The notes below the pieces were generated by a model. The model searched no databases, was not told where the DNA came from, and saw only the letters and a program-made list of their open reading frames with translations. The position numbers were made by a program, and so were the translations under genes. Below are positions 6,071 to 8,065 of a stretch of DNA of 8,065 nucleotides, one piece after another. Every line of letters begins with the position of its first letter. The first letter of the stretch is position 1. Origin of the DNA: Methylophilus sp. (GTDB taxonomy: Bacteria; Pseudomonadota; Gammaproteobacteria; Burkholderiales; Methylophilaceae); assembly GCA_027489475.1 (NCBI GenBank), contig JAIXZQ010000218.1, forward strand, positions 1 through 8,065, read 5' to 3'.

Positions 6071-8065
6071 ATGCAAAAAATAAAACGAAGCAATGGGTAC
6101 ATCAGAGGCGATATAGGCGTATTGGTTTGGGTGTTGAGCATCGCTCTGCTGCCGCTTGCCAGCCATGCCGAGGACAGCGCTCCTGTGATGCCCCCAAGCG
6201 TGGCGCGAGCGCATCCAACCGCTTTTCAGCGTCTGTGGCAGGGCTTGGGGGATTGGATAAAAACACACACACAGGTCAGCCCTCCCCCCGTGAGTCTCTG
6301 GCATCCGCTGCACAATACCTCGGCGGCTTTGCCGCCGCCAGCCACTGCGCGAGTGCACAAACCTATAAAGCCTACGGTGAGCATGGATGTCGGCATGCAG
6401 GTGAGCACACAAGTTACCCATCTGCCTTGGGGGGGGAGCGAAACTCGCTATCTTAAGCAAAGCATCGATACGCATGCGATTCCGCCATTGGCGCAGTCAC
6501 TGTTGCAGCAACTGGCAAAGCAGCATGATTTGCGTCAGTTTGAGATTGTGCCGCCAGCGCCTGCCTCGACCACCCCGGTGGTGCTGGTAGAACAAGGCGC
6601 CGATGAGGCAGACAGGGCGCAGCGCACGCAGCCCCCTGCCTTTGCATTTTTAACTGCACAACGCATCAATTTAGCCAACAATGACATCCCGTCACGCGTC
6701 ACCGATATAGACAGTGGTCAGTTGGCGCTGACGCCCGGCGAAGAACTGGTGGCGCCAGCCAAGTCGACACGCGGCATGCCTAAGACGGCTGCCAGCAAAA
6801 AACCAGAAGAGCAAATCATAGACAAGATAGAGTTTAATCAGGCCAATGTGCTGGATGTGGCGCGCACACTGGCTGACGTGTCTGGCCTTAACTTTGTGGC
6901 AACCGAAGAGGCGGCGAAAAAAAACGTCACGGTATTTTTGCAACGCATCTCGGTTAAGCATGCGCTGGATGCGATTACCAAAAACAGTGGTCTATGGTAT
7001 CGGCAAGACAAAGACAGCCATACCTTTCGCATTATGACCACCGATGAGTACCAGCGTGATCTGGTGGTTTACCGTGAAGACATCACCAAGGTGTTTAACT
7101 TATTGCACCCCAATCCGGTCAACGTCGCCACCGCAATCCGCGATTTGTTTGGTCCGCGGGTAGTGATTTCTTATGGCGCCAATTTTGATGACTTTTTTAC
7201 CGGGCAATTTAACACCGGCGGCGGCCGAGGTGGCATCGGCGGTGGTGTGGGCGTAGGCCGAGGCGGCGTTGGTGGTGTCGGCGGTGCAGGCGGGTTTGGC
7301 GTCGGCTTTGCGGGTGGTCTCGGTGGCTTTGGTGGCGGCCTAGGCGGTGGTCTCGGTGGCGGCTTAGGTGGCGGTCTGGGGGGCTTGGGTGGTCTGGGTG
7401 GTGGCCTAGGTGGCGGCTTGGGCGGGGTTGGTGGACAAGCTGGCTTAAGAACACCCATTACCAATGGCTTTAACCAAGCTGGCGGTGTGGGCGGAATGAA
7501 TGGTGGCCTGCCGTATAATCCCGGTGGCATAGCCGGGTCTGGTGGCTTGGCAAATGGCGCCATTACAGAGCGATTAACCGCTGACCAGATTATCAAGCTG
7601 GAGAGTCAACTCGATGAAAATGGCAATCAGGTTGGCTCAGAGGCCGCCAGGAGCATCAGTAAAGCACAGCAATTAATCTATGTGACGGCAAATCGGCAAC
7701 AAAACATGTTGATTGTTCGCACCAGCGACAGCGTAGCCATTAAAGAAATTGAAAGCCTGGTTAAAGCGCTGGATAAACCGACTGCACAAGTATTACTGGA
7801 GATGCGCATTCTAGAAGTGGATGTGGGCGATGCCTATACCCAGTTGTTTTCGTTTAACAAAACCACAGGCAATGGAAAACAAACCTTTACCGCAAACCAG
7901 TCTGGACAGACAGGCACAGGCAAATTTGTGTATACCTTTGTGGATAACCTGATTAGCGCGCGACTCGAACTGTTAGAAACCACCAATAAAGTGCGCACCA
8001 TCAGCTCGCCGGTATTGATGGCCTCTAATAACCGCACCTCGCGCTTGTTTATAGGCGAAGAGCGC
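6071..8065 (+). CDS. Secretin of the GspD/PilQ/MshL family (3' end beyond window)
   Basis: The frame is open from ATG 6071 to the last base (665 codons, no stop). Residues 1-33 are a signal peptide (KIKR near the N terminus, hydrophobic core, probable cleavage after ASHA). Residues 34-247 are Pro/Ala/Gln-rich and not recognised. Residues 252-323 (IEFNQANVLDVARTLADVSG onward) are an N0/STN-type domain. Residues 331-372 and 498-570 are two halves of one N1-type secretin repeat, ending in NMLIVRTSDS and LVKALDKP. Between them lies a glycine-rich insertion. The pore-forming domain starts at VLLEMRILEVDVGDAY (574-589) and is cut by the window end at FIGEER. A single N1 repeat separates it from classical GspD and no AMIN domain is evident, so MshL-like is the nearest fit. 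The protein should form the outer-membrane ring gated by the connector encoded just upstream. GTG 6062 is an alternative start. Confidence 0.9.
   Translation, partial: MQKIKRSNGYIRGDIGVLVWVLSIALLPLASHAEDSAPVMPPSVARAHPTAFQRLWQGLGDWIKTHTQVSPPPVSLWHPLHNTSAALPPPATARVHKPIKPTVSMDVGMQVSTQVTHLPWGGSETRYLKQSIDTHAIPPLAQSLLQQLAKQHDLRQFEIVPPAPASTTPVVLVEQGADEADRAQRTQPPAFAFLTAQRINLANNDIPSRVTDIDSGQLALTPGEELVAPAKSTRGMPKTAASKKPEEQIIDKIEFNQANVLDVARTLADVSGLNFVATEEAAKKNVTVFLQRISVKHALDAITKNSGLWYRQDKDSHTFRIMTTDEYQRDLVVYREDITKVFNLLHPNPVNVATAIRDLFGPRVVISYGANFDDFFTGQFNTGGGRGGIGGGVGVGRGGVGGVGGAGGFGVGFAGGLGGFGGGLGGGLGGGLGGGLGGLGGLGGGLGGGLGGVGGQAGLRTPITNGFNQAGGVGGMNGGLPYNPGGIAGSGGLANGAITERLTADQIIKLESQLDENGNQVGSEAARSISKAQQLIYVTANRQQNMLIVRTSDSVAIKEIESLVKALDKPTAQVLLEMRILEVDVGDAYTQLFSFNKTTGNGKQTFTANQSGQTGTGKFVYTFVDNLISARLELLETTNKVRTISSPVLMASNNRTSRLFIGEER
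7217..7435 (+). repeat. glycine-rich low-complexity coding repeat inside the secretin N1 domain
   Basis: Residues 383-455 of the secretin contain 50 glycines in 73, arranged as GG-X and GGG-L units with X mostly Val, Phe or Leu. The most regular part (about residues 418-450) has repeated four-residue GGGL units, so the DNA is a degenerate 12-base repeat made of GGT/GGC codons with varied leucine codons (CTA, CTC, TTA, CTG, TTG). A looser glycine-rich tail extends to about residue 496. The varied codons argue against recent perfect expansion. The stretch is in frame and does not disrupt the gene. Confidence 0.9.

Noticed and set aside
6127..6456. Plus-strand 109-codon frame within the secretin N-terminal region
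   Set aside because: It is in a different frame from the secretin, which has a signal peptide and domains running continuously through it. The composition looks like a frame shadow. It could suggest a frameshift at the G tract, but the secretin frame is open on both sides of the tract, so none is needed.
7171..7596. Minus-strand 141-codon frame encoding a proline-rich protein
   Set aside because: It is the complement of the glycine-rich secretin segment: GGN codons read as proline on the other strand. It lies inside a well-supported plus-strand gene and has no independent support.
1..8065. CRISPR arrays, tRNA or rRNA genes, insertion sequences, attachment sites
   Set aside because: No regularly spaced repeats, no RNA-gene signatures, no transposase and no terminal inverted repeats were seen; almost every base is coding.

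Overview
The window is one continuous plus-strand operon for a machine of the type IV pilus / type II secretion superfamily. It is cut at both ends. From left to right it holds: the 3' end of an unidentified gene (2-205); a fused PilM/PilN-like (GspL-like, MshI-like) inner-membrane protein (240-2024); a PilO-like protein (2027-2764); a GspE/PilB/MshE-type hexameric ATPase (2767-4395); a GspF/PilC/MshG platform protein (4399-5610); a small PilP/GspC/MshK-like periplasmic connector (5613-6038); and a secretin of the GspD/PilQ/MshL family (6071 to the window end, still open at base 8065).

Intergenic gaps are 34, 2, 2, 3, 2 and 32 bases. There are no internal terminators and no recognisable promoters, so all genes are probably co-transcribed and several are translationally coupled. 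Together they make a full envelope-spanning set: cytoplasmic motor, platform, inner-membrane assembly complex (PilM/N, PilO), periplasmic connector and outer-membrane pore. Pilins or pseudopilins and a prepilin peptidase are not in the window. They may lie upstream of base 1 or downstream of base 8065.

The secretin has an N0/STN-type domain and one N1-type repeat. It lacks the N0-N1-N2-N3 series typical of GspD and has no AMIN domain that I recognise, so the set looks closer to MSHA/type IV pilus-like systems than to a classical type II secretion system. The assignment stays open.

Gene content, a G+C content slightly above half by eye, and protein style suggest a Gram-negative proteobacterium. 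A betaproteobacterium such as a Methylophilaceae/Nitrosomonadales relative is my guess from general resemblance, with low confidence.

The most unusual signal is in the PilM/N fusion. Its actin-like half carries an insertion resembling two 24-residue MshEN-type motifs, the c-di-GMP-binding element normally found at the N terminus of the MshE-class ATPase. The ATPase of this operon has only a degenerate N-terminal domain. Other points of note are a 73-residue stretch with 50 glycines inside the secretin N1 domain, a strongly basic periplasmic linker in the PilO-like protein, a shortened Cys-X-Cys pair in the ATPase zinc knuckle, and an eight-G tract early in the secretin gene.
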